From positions 1-64,000 of the forward strand of contig JAVKFY010000056.1 of the NCBI GenBank assembly GCA_040223615.1: a stretch of 64,000 nucleotides of DNA, given 5' to 3'. This stretch comes from JAVKFY01 sp040223615 (GTDB lineage Bacteria; Pseudomonadota; Alphaproteobacteria; GCA-2731375). The position numbers and the translations under genes are program-made. The notes under the pieces are model-generated. The model worked only from the letters and a program-made list of their open reading frames with translations. It did no database searches and was not told the DNA's origin. Positions within the stretch are counted from its first letter, which is position 1, and every line of letters begins with the position of its first letter. Positions 7,453-16,214 of the stretch are shown here, one piece after another.

Positions 7453-9333
7453 TCATTCCGGCAGTCCCGCCGCCCGCAACCCGGACCGGTACCTTTCCAT
7501 CGCCTCCGGATCTGAGATCACGATGAAGCTCTTCGAGATCGACGCCGTCGGCATGCGCGCGACAATCTCGTCCGCCGCCTCCCTGGCCTTGCCCTCTTCG
7601 CCCAATTGCCCGTAGGTCGTCGCACGCCACCACAAATTGCCGATGAATCGTGGATTCTTGCGTCGCGCCACTTCCAGCCGAGTCGCGGCCTCCTCGTAGC
7701 GTTCGAGCAGGAATAGCGATTGACCGAGCAACTGGTCGGGCAACCAGTCGTGGAAAGGATTCAGTCGGACGGCAACGCGGAGCCGGGCTTCCGCCTCCTT
7801 GCCCCGCCCCAGAAAAATCAGTGGCAACGACGATCGGGTCAGCAAGGCGGCATTCGCCGGATCAAGCTCGATGGCTCGTTCAAACGCGGTTACCGCGCCC
7901 TCGTAATCCCGGAGATTCATCAAGGCCTGGGCGTGGACCGACTGCGTGTACCAGTCTCCGGGATGGTCGGCCGCGGCGGCAGCGGCCGCCCGCAAAGCTT
8001 CGCCGAGCGATTCCTCGACATTGGCCGCAAACTTGAAGTAGGCGCGCTGTGTCTCGATGAATGCCAGGAGCGCCTTTGCGCGCACGAATTCCGGGTCGCG
8101 CGCCAAGGCCGTCGATGCGAGCGCGCGAGCCTTGCCATAGGCCTCCGGCGTGTTGATCCAGCTTTCCCGGTCGGCCTCGAACCAGGCAAAGTAGGCTTCG
8201 ACGTCGTTTGTGAAGCGCCGGAAATCGCCGGCCTTGGAAAGGTCGTCCGCGACGCGGGCCGCGATCGCGTTGACGAACTCGTCCTGTAGCGCGAACAGAT
8301 CGCCGGAAGCACGGTCGAAACGATCCGACCAGACGATGCGCCCGGAGATGGCATCGACAAGCTCGGCATCGATACGCACACGATCGCCGGAACGGCGCAG
8401 CGCACCGCGCACGACAAACCGTACGCCGAGTTCCTCCGCCACCCGGGCGGGAACGGCCTTCTCCCCCACGTAGCCCATCGTGGATCCCCGCGCGATGACG
8501 AAGATGCCGGAAACACGGGCGAGACCTCGGGTCAGATCGTCATTGACCGCGCTGGCGAAGGCCTGATCCCCCTCACCCGTCGACGCCACGTCGAACGGCA
8601 GGACCGCGACCGATGGCTTGTCCGGCAGGGGCAATTGCATGGCGGCAACAGAAGCCGCCTCGACGCGGGTGGTCCAAGGCTCCAGCCAAAGGATGGCGCC
8701 GACGGCAAGAACCAGAATGGCGACCGCAAGCAGTCCGGCCCGCAAGAGACCAGGCTTCATCGGCTTGCGCGCTGGTCCGACGTCACGCTCCTGCCGATCG
8801 CCGCCATCGCGATCCGCAACGACACGGAAGACCCGCACAGGCCGGCTGATGTTCTTCACCTCGACTTCGCCGAGGTCCTCGATGTCATGGGCGAGCTTGT
8901 CGCGCACCTGATCCCGCGCGGATCGTGAGATGCAGATACCACCGGGGTCGGCGATCCCCTCCAGTCGCGCGGCGACGTTGACGCCGTCGCCGTGAATGTC
9001 GTCGCCCTCGACGATCACGTCGCCCAGGTTGACGCCGATCCGCAGCCGCATCGGCTCGCCGCCGTCCTTGGACGTCGAAGCCATTGCCGTCTGGATCGTG
9101 ACGGCACAATCGACGGCGTCGACCACCGAGGCGAACTCGACCAGGATTCCATCACCCATCGTCTTGAACAGACGGCCACGATGCTCGTCGATCGCAGGAC
9201 GGACGATGTCATCCAGTACGTGGTTCATCCTGGCGCGCGTTCCGATCTCGTCCTCGCCCATCAGGCGGCTATAGCTGACGACATCGGCGCACAGGATCGC
9301 CGCGAGACGTCGCGGCACACGTTTTTCGGTCAT
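7453..9333 (-). CDS. Class III adenylate/guanylate cyclase with transmembrane segment and TPR domain
   Basis: This 626-residue protein probably makes cAMP from ATP. The N-terminal catalytic domain (about 1-175) keeps metal-binding ADVVSYSRLM, KTMGDGILVEF and the VNVAARLEG segment. A single transmembrane helix follows (about 199-220, LLAVAILVLAVGAILWL). A TolB-like domain comes next (VAVLPFDVAS), then TPR-like repeats from about 450 (ALMNLRDYEGAVTAFERAIELDPANA). The cyclase domain precedes the membrane, which suggests a cytoplasmic catalytic part with a periplasmic sensory or scaffold part. The layout is common in Rhizobiales and Rhodospirillales. The ATG at 9331-9333 is chosen because the conserved domain starts a few residues later. 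It converges with metH, 13 bases apart. Confidence 0.88.
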   Translation of the reverse strand: MTEKRVPRRLAAILCADVVSYSRLMGEDEIGTRARMNHVLDDIVRPAIDEHRGRLFKTMGDGILVEFASVVDAVDCAVTIQTAMASTSKDGGEPMRLRIGVNLGDVIVEGDDIHGDGVNVAARLEGIADPGGICISRSARDQVRDKLAHDIEDLGEVEVKNISRPVRVFRVVADRDGGDRQERDVGPARKPMKPGLLRAGLLAVAILVLAVGAILWLEPWTTRVEAASVAAMQLPLPDKPSVAVLPFDVASTGEGDQAFASAVNDDLTRGLARVSGIFVIARGSTMGYVGEKAVPARVAEELGVRFVVRGALRRSGDRVRIDAELVDAISGRIVWSDRFDRASGDLFALQDEFVNAIAARVADDLSKAGDFRRFTNDVEAYFAWFEADRESWINTPEAYGKARALASTALARDPEFVRAKALLAFIETQRAYFKFAANVEESLGEALRAAAAAAADHPGDWYTQSVHAQALMNLRDYEGAVTAFERAIELDPANAALLTRSSLPLIFLGRGKEAEARLRVAVRLNPFHDWLPDQLLGQSLFLLERYEEAATRLEVARRKNPRFIGNLWWRATTYGQLGEEGKAREAADEIVARMPTASISKSFIVISDPEAMERYRSGLRAAGLPE

Positions 9334-9480
9334 GATGGCGGGCTCGGCGATATTATGACCCACCCTACGATTTGCCGGTTCGAGCGTCCATGCCGAGCGA
9401 GAGCCGACCGCACGCCCCTCGATCGACCTGTTTCTCGGTATAGTCGCCCTCCAGAACAGGCGTAACGCCGGGAGGGAAGG

Positions 9481-11391
9481 ATGACCGAGCCGAAGGACGC
9501 GGCGCCGGCGACCAAGGCCGCCAACGCGGCGGTGCGCGAGTTGCTGCCGTTCGACGACTGGCAGGATTTCGAGGACGCCAAGCGCGGCCTGATCGCGCCG
9601 GTACCGGACGGCATGGTCCGTTCGGCCAGCGGCAACCCGCTGTGGAATCTTTCCTCCTACAGCTTCCTCGACAAGGAGGAGGCGCCGGCGACGGTGAACC
9701 CCAGCCTGTGGCGCATGGCGCGGCTGAACATGACCAACGGGCTGTTCGAGGTCTGCGAGGGCGTCTACCAGGTGCGCGGCATCGACCTCGCCAACATGAC
9801 CATCATCGAGGGCGAGCGCGGGCTGATCATCGTCGACCCGCTGACCGTGGCGGAGACGGCGGCCGCCGCGCTCGACCTCTACCACGCGCACCGGCCGAGG
9901 AAACCGGTGGTGGCGGTTATCTACAGCCACAGCCACGTCGACCACTATGGCGGCGTGCGCGGCGTCGCTTCGATGGAGGACGTCGCGGCGGGCCGAATCG
10001 CGGTGATCGCGCCCGACGGCTTCATGGCGGCGGTGGCCGGCGAGAACGTGCTGGCCGGCAACGCCATGACCCGGCGAGCGCAGTTCCAGTTCGGCCCGCT
10101 GCTGCGCCCCGGCGAGCGTGGCCAGGTCGACGCCGGGCTTGGCAAGGTCACCGCGCGCGGCACGCTGGGCCTGATCGCGCCGACCATGGAGATCGTCGAA
10201 CCGGTGGAAACCCACACAATCGACGGCGTGGAGATGGTGTTCCACCTGGCGCCGGAGACCGAGGCGCCGGCCGAGATGCACATGTTCATGCCCAAGGTTG
10301 GCGTGTTGAACATGGCCGAGAATGCCTGCCGCCACCTGCACAATTTCTGTCCGCTGCGCGGCTCGGTGGTGCGCGACCCGCGGATGTGGTCGCATTACCT
10401 GGGCGACGCCATCGAGCGGTTCGGTGCCGACGTGGCAGTGCTGATCGGGCAGCACCACTGGCCGACCTGGGGCCGCGAGCGCGTGGTCGACCACCTGACA
10501 AGGCAGCGCGACCTGTACAAGTTCGTGCACGACCAGTCGGCGCGGCTGATGAACAAGGGCTATCGGCCGGCGGAGATTTCCGAGGCCCTGGACCTGCCGC
10601 CGGAGCTGGCCGATGAGTGGAGCGTGCGCGGCTACTACGGCACGGTCAGCCACAACTCGAAGGCGGTCTACCAGCGCTATCTCTCCTGGTACGACGGCAA
10701 CCCAGCGAACCTGCACCCGTTGCCGCCGCGCCAGACCGGCGAGAAGCTGGTCGACTACATGGGCGGCGCGGCCAAGGCGATCGAGCGGGCGCGCGAGGAT
10801 TTCTCCAACGGCGAGTTCCGCTGGGTAGCCCAGGTGATGAGCCACGTCGTGTTCGCCGACCCGGACAATGAAGAGGCGCGCGAGCTGGAGGCCGACGCGT
10901 TGGAACAGCTCGGCTATCAGGCGGAGTCGGCAACCTGGCGCAACGCCTATCTCTATGGCGCGCAGGAGCTGCGCAACGGCATCCGCAAGCTGCCGCCGCG
11001 CCCGATCCTGGCACCGGACGTGCTGGAGGCGGTCGGCATCGCCACGCTGTTCGATTTCATCGCCGTGCGCGTCGACATGAACCGCGTCCAGGGCCGGAGC
11101 TTCGTGATCAACTGGTCGTTCAGCGACAGCGGCGAGCGACTGGCCCTATCGCTACGGCACAGCGCGCTGACCCATGTGATGGGCAAGCAGGCCGCCGACG
11201 CCGACCTGGCGGTGACGGCGACGCGGGACGCGCTGGTGGCGCTGATTCTCGGGCGCGCCACGGTCGAACAGGCGATCGATGACCGCAGCCTTCAGGTCAC
11301 CGGCGACCCGGCGCCGCTGGCCGCGCTGTTCGACATGCTCGACGACTTCGATTTCATGTTCGAGATCCTGACGCCCGGCCAGCGCGGCTGA
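9481..11391 (+). CDS. Linear alkylsulfatase-like metallo-beta-lactamase protein (SdsA/YjcS family)
   Basis: This 636-residue enzyme is predicted to hydrolyse alkyl sulfate esters. Its metallo-beta-lactamase domain has the dinuclear-metal motif H150-S-H152-V-D154-H155. Further metal-site segments are APAEMHMFMP and ENACRHLHNF. Middle and C-terminal regions match the alkylsulfatase dimerisation domain (YNGxP-like SWYDGNPANLHPLPP) and the SCP2-like end (VQGRSFVINWSFSD). No Sec signal peptide is visible, unlike Pseudomonas SdsA1, so it may be cytoplasmic. It is divergent from the cyclase gene across 147 bases. Substrate is inference from the family. Confidence 0.85.
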   Translation: MTEPKDAAPATKAANAAVRELLPFDDWQDFEDAKRGLIAPVPDGMVRSASGNPLWNLSSYSFLDKEEAPATVNPSLWRMARLNMTNGLFEVCEGVYQVRGIDLANMTIIEGERGLIIVDPLTVAETAAAALDLYHAHRPRKPVVAVIYSHSHVDHYGGVRGVASMEDVAAGRIAVIAPDGFMAAVAGENVLAGNAMTRRAQFQFGPLLRPGERGQVDAGLGKVTARGTLGLIAPTMEIVEPVETHTIDGVEMVFHLAPETEAPAEMHMFMPKVGVLNMAENACRHLHNFCPLRGSVVRDPRMWSHYLGDAIERFGADVAVLIGQHHWPTWGRERVVDHLTRQRDLYKFVHDQSARLMNKGYRPAEISEALDLPPELADEWSVRGYYGTVSHNSKAVYQRYLSWYDGNPANLHPLPPRQTGEKLVDYMGGAAKAIERAREDFSNGEFRWVAQVMSHVVFADPDNEEARELEADALEQLGYQAESATWRNAYLYGAQELRNGIRKLPPRPILAPDVLEAVGIATLFDFIAVRVDMNRVQGRSFVINWSFSDSGERLALSLRHSALTHVMGKQAADADLAVTATRDALVALILGRATVEQAIDDRSLQVTGDPAPLAALFDMLDDFDFMFEILTPGQRG

Positions 11392-11398
11392 CGCGGGG

Positions 11399-12010
11399 CT
11401 ACGCCTCCCAGCTTGGGCGGTCGCGCAGGCGGGCGTTCCAGGCGCTGACGTGGGACAGGTCGTCGGGCACCGGGGTGCCGGTGAACTCGGCCAGCTTGGT
11501 GGTGCACATGCCGGTGATGTCGGCCATCGAGAAGCTATCCCCCGCGAGATACGGGCGGCCGTCGGACAGTTCCTTGTCGAGCCAGGCCCAGACCTGCGGC
11601 ATGCGCGCCTTGGACGCCTCGGCGACGGCCGGGATCTGCGTCAGACGGGTCTTGAAGAACTCGAAGGTGTGCAGCGCGATGGCGCCGCAGACGTTCATCA
11701 CCTCGATCTCCATGCGCCGGTTCCACATCTCGACCTTGGCGCGGCTCACCACATCGCTGCCGAACAGCGGCGGCGTGGGGTGCAGGTCTTCCAGATAGCG
11801 GCAGATCGCCACGCTCTCGGTGATGACCGTACCGTCGTCGAGCTCGATGATTGGCGTGCCACCGAGCGCGTTCTTGGCCAGGAAATCCGGCGTGCGGGCG
11901 GCGCCGGCTTGCAGGTCGAGGTCAACGCGGGGCACGTCGATGCCCTTCTCGGCGATGAAGATGCGGACCTTGCGCGGGTTCGGGGCGCCAATGCCATTGT
12001 AGAGCTTCAT
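11399..12010 (-). CDS. Glutathione S-transferase family protein
   Basis: This 203-residue protein has an N-terminal thioredoxin-like half (MKLYNGIGAPNPRKVRIFIA) with the glutathione-binding segment GGTPIIELDDGTVITES, followed by an all-helical half (WLDKELSDGRPYLAGDSFSMADI). It probably conjugates or reduces electrophiles with glutathione in the cytoplasm. The start ATG at 12008-12010 gives the normal family N-terminus. It is divergent from an ArsR-SRPBCC pair across 85 bases holding palindromes, so it may be under that regulator. The substrate is unknown. Confidence 0.88.
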   Translation of the reverse strand: MKLYNGIGAPNPRKVRIFIAEKGIDVPRVDLDLQAGAARTPDFLAKNALGGTPIIELDDGTVITESVAICRYLEDLHPTPPLFGSDVVSRAKVEMWNRRMEIEVMNVCGAIALHTFEFFKTRLTQIPAVAEASKARMPQVWAWLDKELSDGRPYLAGDSFSMADITGMCTTKLAEFTGTPVPDDLSHVSAWNARLRDRPSWEA

Positions 12011-12095
12011 GAGGTCTCTCCGTCGTTGAATGCGGGTGGCTTGCGTGATATACTTATCGATAATCATACATATGTTCAAGTAACGAATCTTTGAC
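12011..12095. promoter_or_regulatory. Divergent promoter with two palindromes, candidate ArsR operator
   Basis: The 85 bases between the GST and ArsR genes contain an AT-rich core with two perfect 10- and 8-base palindromes: TTATCGATAA at 12054-12063 and ACATATGT at 12068-12075. The AT-rich symmetry, next to an ArsR-family gene and between divergent starts, fits an operator controlling both sides. The regulator assignment is inference. Confidence 0.5.
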
Positions 12096-12410
12096 ATGCT
12101 GAACGAGACTTTCCAGGCCCTGTCCGACCCGACGCGGCGCGCGATCCTCGGCCTGCTGGTCGACCAGGAGCGCTCGGTGAACGACCTGGTCGACCGGTTC
12201 GAGCTGACGCAATCCACGGTCTCCCGCCACCTGCAGGTGCTGGAGCGGGCCAACCTGATCACCCGGCGGCGCGACGGGCAGCGGCGGATGTGCGCGCTGG
12301 CCACCGACTCGCTGGCCGAAGTGGACGAATGGATGGAGACCTACCGGCGGTTCTGGGTGGAGCGGCTGGACCGGCTGGACAAGGTCGTCGGCGACGGGAG
12401 CAGGCAATGA
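12096..12410 (+). CDS. ArsR-family transcriptional regulator
   Basis: This 104-residue winged-helix protein consists almost only of the ArsR DNA-binding fold (FQALSDPTRRAILGLL and FELTQSTVSRHLQVLERANLI). Its only cysteine lies in RRMCALATDS, so no metal-binding site of the classical type is apparent. Regulators of this subgroup are commonly paired with AHSA1/SRPBCC proteins, as here. The stop overlaps the next ATG by four bases. It may repress itself and the divergent GST gene through the palindromes at 12054-12075. Confidence 0.9.
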   Translation: MLNETFQALSDPTRRAILGLLVDQERSVNDLVDRFELTQSTVSRHLQVLERANLITRRRDGQRRMCALATDSLAEVDEWMETYRRFWVERLDRLDKVVGDGSRQ

Positions 12411-12859
12411 CGGAGACCGCCATCACCGCGACGCGCGCGATCACCGTGCGCCGGCACTACCGGTCGCCGCCGGCGCGCGTGTTCGCCGCCTGGACGACGC
12501 CGGAGATGGTCGATGCCTGGTGGGGCCCGGCCGGGTTCACCACCAAGGTGCACACGCTGGAGGCGCGGCCCGGCGGGCGCTTTCACTTCGAGATGGTCGC
12601 GCCAACCGGCAGTGCCAGCCACACGGCGGGCACCTATGTCGAGGTCGACCCGCCCAGGCGGCTGGTGTTCGAGATCACCGACCACTGCACCGCCGACGTC
12701 GAGCCGGGCGAACAGCAGCACGTGCCGGCGCGCGTCATCGTCGAGTTCGTCGCCACCGCCGACGGCACGGCGCTGACGCTAACCCACGAGAACCTGTCGG
12801 ACGGGTTCGCCGAGCCGGCCTGGGCGCAGGCGCTGGAGAAGCTGGAAGCCGCGCTCTAG
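12407..12859 (+). CDS. SRPBCC (AHSA1/START-like) domain protein
   Basis: This 150-residue protein has the AHSA1-type SRPBCC fold, a hydrophobic ligand cavity. Seen features are RRHYRSPPARVFAAWTTPE, WWGPAGFTT, the ARPGGRFHFEM strand and the C-terminal helix. The start at 12407 overlaps the ArsR stop (ATGA), so the two form an operon. Such ArsR-SRPBCC pairs are widespread, but their ligand is mostly unknown. A longer frame from 12290 only overlaps the regulator and is rejected. Confidence 0.88.
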   Translation: MTETAITATRAITVRRHYRSPPARVFAAWTTPEMVDAWWGPAGFTTKVHTLEARPGGRFHFEMVAPTGSASHTAGTYVEVDPPRRLVFEITDHCTADVEPGEQQHVPARVIVEFVATADGTALTLTHENLSDGFAEPAWAQALEKLEAAL

Positions 12860-12913
12860 CCGGTCTCACGTTCGGTCGGCCGGCCGGTGCCGCGCCGCGC
12901 GAGCGATAAACTC

Positions 12914-13939
12914 TCAGACGACCACGCCGTAGAGCAGGCCCAGGCTGAGCGCACCGACGAAGGCGAAGCCGAGATAGGCGGCGAAGACCGGCGGGCGGGC
13001 CAGCGCCCAGACCGCGATCGCGGCCGGGATCGAGCTGACGCCGCCGGCGAGAACGAAGGCCATGCCGGCGCCCGGCGCCATGCCCTGGTCGATCAGGCCG
13101 GCAACCAGCGGCAGCGCGGCGTAGCCGTTCAGATAGGCCGGCACGCCGACCGCCGCCGCGCCGAGCACGGTCAGGAAGCCCTCGCCGCCAATGGCCCCGG
13201 CGATCCAGTCGGCCGGCACGTAGGCCAGCATCAGGCTCTCCAGGAAGAAGGCGAAGCCGAGCCACTTGCCCAGGAACAGCAGGTTGTCGACGCCGTTCTT
13301 GCCGAATTTCGCGCGCCGGTCCGCCTCGCCCCAGAAGCGCCAGGCGACCGGCTTCGGGTCGCGCACGCTGGACGCGCCGCAGCCGCCGTTGCCGACCCCG
13401 GCGCGCAGCGGCTCGGTGATGAAACCGGCGCGCATCAGCGCGTAGGTGCCGAAGCCGCCGAGCAGGCCGACGGTAACCGCCGCGACGGTCTTGAACAGCG
13501 CGAACTCGATGCCCAGCGTGCCGACGGTCAGCACGAACATCGACGGGTCCATCAGTGGCGAGGCCAGCCAGAAGGCCATCACCGGCGCCACCGGGACGCC
13601 CATCGCCAGCAGCGCTGCGATCAGCGGGATCACGCCGCAGGAGCAGAACGGCGACAGCGCGCCGACCAGCGCCGCCGTGACCACCATCGCCAGTTCGCGG
13701 CCGACGAAGGCCCGCGCGATCAGGGCGTCGGCGCCGCTCGCCTTGGCGTAGGCGGCAATGCCGATCGACAGCAGCAGGAACGGCGCGACGCCGACGAAGG
13801 CGTCGGCGGTGAAGATCACGCTCGACAACGCCTGGTCGCGGTCGAACAGCGCCAGCAGCAGCAACGCGGCCAGCAGCACGAGAAGGACCGGATCGAGGCG
13901 CCGGAACGCCTGACGGGTGGTAAGGGCCAATGCGGTCAT
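12914..13939 (-). CDS. ArsP-type permease (UPF0718 / DUF318 family)
   Basis: This 341-residue integral membrane protein has about eight to ten hydrophobic helices and the family motif ALSPFCSCGVIPLIAALLAMG, in which two cysteines lie in a membrane loop. Characterised members export trivalent organoarsenicals (ArsP), while others remain unassigned. A middle soluble loop holds RDPKPVAWRFWGEADRRAKFG. The gene lies 22 bases downstream of an ArsR gene in the same direction, which supports metalloid-linked control. Substrate is inference. Confidence 0.8.
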   Translation of the reverse strand: MTALALTTRQAFRRLDPVLLVLLAALLLLALFDRDQALSSVIFTADAFVGVAPFLLLSIGIAAYAKASGADALIARAFVGRELAMVVTAALVGALSPFCSCGVIPLIAALLAMGVPVAPVMAFWLASPLMDPSMFVLTVGTLGIEFALFKTVAAVTVGLLGGFGTYALMRAGFITEPLRAGVGNGGCGASSVRDPKPVAWRFWGEADRRAKFGKNGVDNLLFLGKWLGFAFFLESLMLAYVPADWIAGAIGGEGFLTVLGAAAVGVPAYLNGYAALPLVAGLIDQGMAPGAGMAFVLAGGVSSIPAAIAVWALARPPVFAAYLGFAFVGALSLGLLYGVVV

Positions 13940-13961
13940 GACTGCTCTTCTCCAGCCGCGC

Positions 13962-14288
13962 TCAGGCGGCGTCCGTTGCCGCGTCGCAGGCGCCGGCGTC
14001 GGCGCAGCATTCGCGAGCGAGGAAACTCATGGTTTCGTCCATCGCCGTGTAGTCGGCATGACAGGTCAAGGTGGTGCCCTGGCGCTCCTGACGGACTAGG
14101 CCGACGCCGATCAGCTTGTGCAAGTGGTGCGACAGGGTCGAGCGCACGACGCCGGTGCGCTGCTGTACCTCGCCGACCGGCAGGCCGTCGCGGCCGGCCC
14201 GCACCAGCGTACGGTAGATCTGCAGCCGGGTCAGATTGCCCAGCGCTTCCAGTCGCGCAGCGGTCTTTTCGATGTCCATGAGACGCAT
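13962..14288 (-). CDS. ArsR-family regulator with C-terminal cysteine motif
   Basis: This protein of about 108 residues has an ArsR winged helix (LEALGNLTRLQIYRTLVRAG and RTGVVRSTLSHHLHKLIGVG). It ends in ECCADAGACD, three closely spaced cysteines that could bind a thiophilic metalloid or metal. It lies directly upstream of the ArsP-type permease and probably controls it. The start is uncertain: ATG at 14288 or the in-frame ATG at 14279 are both possible, and neither has a strong Shine-Dalgarno. The gene is divergent from the acyl-CoA ligase at 14429. Confidence 0.85.
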   Translation of the reverse strand: MRLMDIEKTAARLEALGNLTRLQIYRTLVRAGRDGLPVGEVQQRTGVVRSTLSHHLHKLIGVGLVRQERQGTTLTCHADYTAMDETMSFLARECCADAGACDAATDAA

Positions 14289-14428
14289 GTAGCACCGCCC
14301 CATGGCCATTGCAACGGTATTTCGAGGAATTTCGACATAAGGAGATTGGCGGCGCCTCTGCCGCGCCCGGCCGACCTGCTAGACTGCCGAAAACTCGGAC
14401 ACGGAACGCCTGGGCCAAGGGAACGCGT

Positions 14429-16075
14429 ATGAGCATCGACGTCGAAAGTTTCACCAACCGGCGCAACGACCAGCGCTGGAACCGGGTCGCGGTCGGCGAC
14501 ATCATCGAGCGCGTCACCTGGAGCACGCCGGACAAGGAATGCATCGTCGCCACGCCCGACGCGACGGTGAACCCGGCGCACGCGCGCGTCACCTATCGCC
14601 AGGCCAACGACCTGATCAACCGCGTCGCCAACGGCCTGCTGGCGCTCGGACTGCCGCGCGCGGCGCGGGTGGCGATGCTGTGCGAGAACTCCGTCGAGGG
14701 CTGGCTGACCAAGATCGGCATCGCCAAGGCCGGGCTGGTCGCCACGCCGGTCAACGTGATGATGGCGCCGGACCTGATCACCGACGCGCTGCAGCGGCTG
14801 GAGACCAGCGGCATTGTGGTCGACGCCTGGCTCTGGGAATCGCTCGGGCCGGCGGTGCGGGCGGCCGGCGTGGAGCGGATCATGGTCGTCGGCGGCGAGG
14901 ACGGCGGCGACGTGCCGTCCTTCGACGACTTCATCGCCGGCCAGCCGACCACCGAGCCCGACATCACCATTCACGGCGACGACATCTGGGAGGTCCTGTT
15001 CACGTCCGGCACCACGGCGAAGCCGAAGGCGGCGATGATTTCGCACACCTACAGCTATTTCGCCGGCTTCAATCAGGTCATGGCGATGAACCGCGGGCTC
15101 GATTTCGATGTCGACCTGCGGGTGGCCACGTTCACGCCGATGACCTTCCACATCGCCGACCACCTGATGATGTTCGCGCCGCTGCTGACCGGCGGCACCG
15201 TCATCCTCGGGCGCAAGCCGGACGGGCACATGCAGGCCCAGGCGCTGACCAAGGAGCGCGTCACCTGCTACTGGGGCGGCTCGCCGCAGTTCGTGGAAGC
15301 CATGCTGCGCGCGGTCGAAGAGACGCCGCAGGCCTACGATCTCTCGTCGGTGACGACCATGTTCTTCGGCTGGGCGCCGATGGCGCCGGGCTCGCTGGCG
15401 GCGCTGCGCCGGCTGTGCTCGCCGCGCTTCACGCCATTCGCGCTGATGGGCCAGACCGAGGCGGTGCCCTGTCACCGGTTCTACATCGACCAGCACCTGG
15501 ACACCTACCTGCGCCATTCGCCGCAGCAGAACCACATCGGCCTGCCGGTGCCGATCCTGGCCTCGACGGTGTGGGACGAGGATGGCAATGACCTGCGCGA
15601 CAAGCCAGGCGTGCAAGGCGAGGCGGTGTATCGCTCGCCAGCTATTTTTTCCGGCTATTACCGCGACCCGGCGGCGACCGAGGAAGCGCTGAAGGGCGGC
15701 TGGTTCCACTCCGGCGACGCGGTGATGACCGACGAGCACGGCCTGCGGATCATGGTCGACCGCTACAAGGACATGGTGAAGTCCGGCGGCGAGAATGTCT
15801 CCAGCATCCGCGTCGAAGCGGTACTGAACCAGCACCCGGCGATCGCACGCGCAGCCGTGATCGGCACGCCGGACGACCGCTGGGGCGAGATGGTGACGGC
15901 CTGCGTGATCGTGGCCGACGGCGCCGTGCTGGACGAGGCGAACGTCATCGCTTTCGCGCGCGAGCGGCTGGCCGGGTTCGAGACGCCGAAACGCCTGATC
16001 GTCATGGAGTCGTTCCCGGAGACCGTGGGCGGGAAGGTGCTGAAGTACAAGCTCCGGGCGCTGCTGGCCGGGTAA
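14429..16075 (+). CDS. AMP-forming acyl-CoA synthetase (ANL superfamily)
   Basis: This 548-residue enzyme is predicted to activate a carboxylic acid with ATP and CoA. It has the phosphate loop LFTSGTTAKPKAA near residue 190, the adenine-region FGWAPMAPG and MGQTEAVPC, HSGDAVM, and the hinge and C-terminal lysine regions YKDMVKSGGENVSS and GKVLKYKLR. The ATG at 14429 is chosen because the family domain begins soon after; the longer frame from 14309 runs into the divergent promoter. It stands before an ABC importer, but the 139-base gap makes co-transcription uncertain. The acyl substrate is unknown. Confidence 0.88.
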   Translation: MSIDVESFTNRRNDQRWNRVAVGDIIERVTWSTPDKECIVATPDATVNPAHARVTYRQANDLINRVANGLLALGLPRAARVAMLCENSVEGWLTKIGIAKAGLVATPVNVMMAPDLITDALQRLETSGIVVDAWLWESLGPAVRAAGVERIMVVGGEDGGDVPSFDDFIAGQPTTEPDITIHGDDIWEVLFTSGTTAKPKAAMISHTYSYFAGFNQVMAMNRGLDFDVDLRVATFTPMTFHIADHLMMFAPLLTGGTVILGRKPDGHMQAQALTKERVTCYWGGSPQFVEAMLRAVEETPQAYDLSSVTTMFFGWAPMAPGSLAALRRLCSPRFTPFALMGQTEAVPCHRFYIDQHLDTYLRHSPQQNHIGLPVPILASTVWDEDGNDLRDKPGVQGEAVYRSPAIFSGYYRDPAATEEALKGGWFHSGDAVMTDEHGLRIMVDRYKDMVKSGGENVSSIRVEAVLNQHPAIARAAVIGTPDDRWGEMVTACVIVADGAVLDEANVIAFARERLAGFETPKRLIVMESFPETVGGKVLKYKLRALLAG

Positions 16076-16214
16076 CGTTCCGACCGCACGCGACATTTCA
16101 CACCACCGACCACGCATGCTAGAGCAGGTCCAACTCGCGCGGCCGACGCCGACGCGGGGCGGGGAAGCGTCAGCCAAGCGCCATATTTTGGCGGTGGGCC
16201 GGGAGAAACGGAAC

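Noticed and set aside
9334..10845. Long N-terminal extension of the cyclase frame
   Set aside because: It lies antisense to the alkylsulfatase gene, and the cyclase domain starts right after the ATG at 9333.
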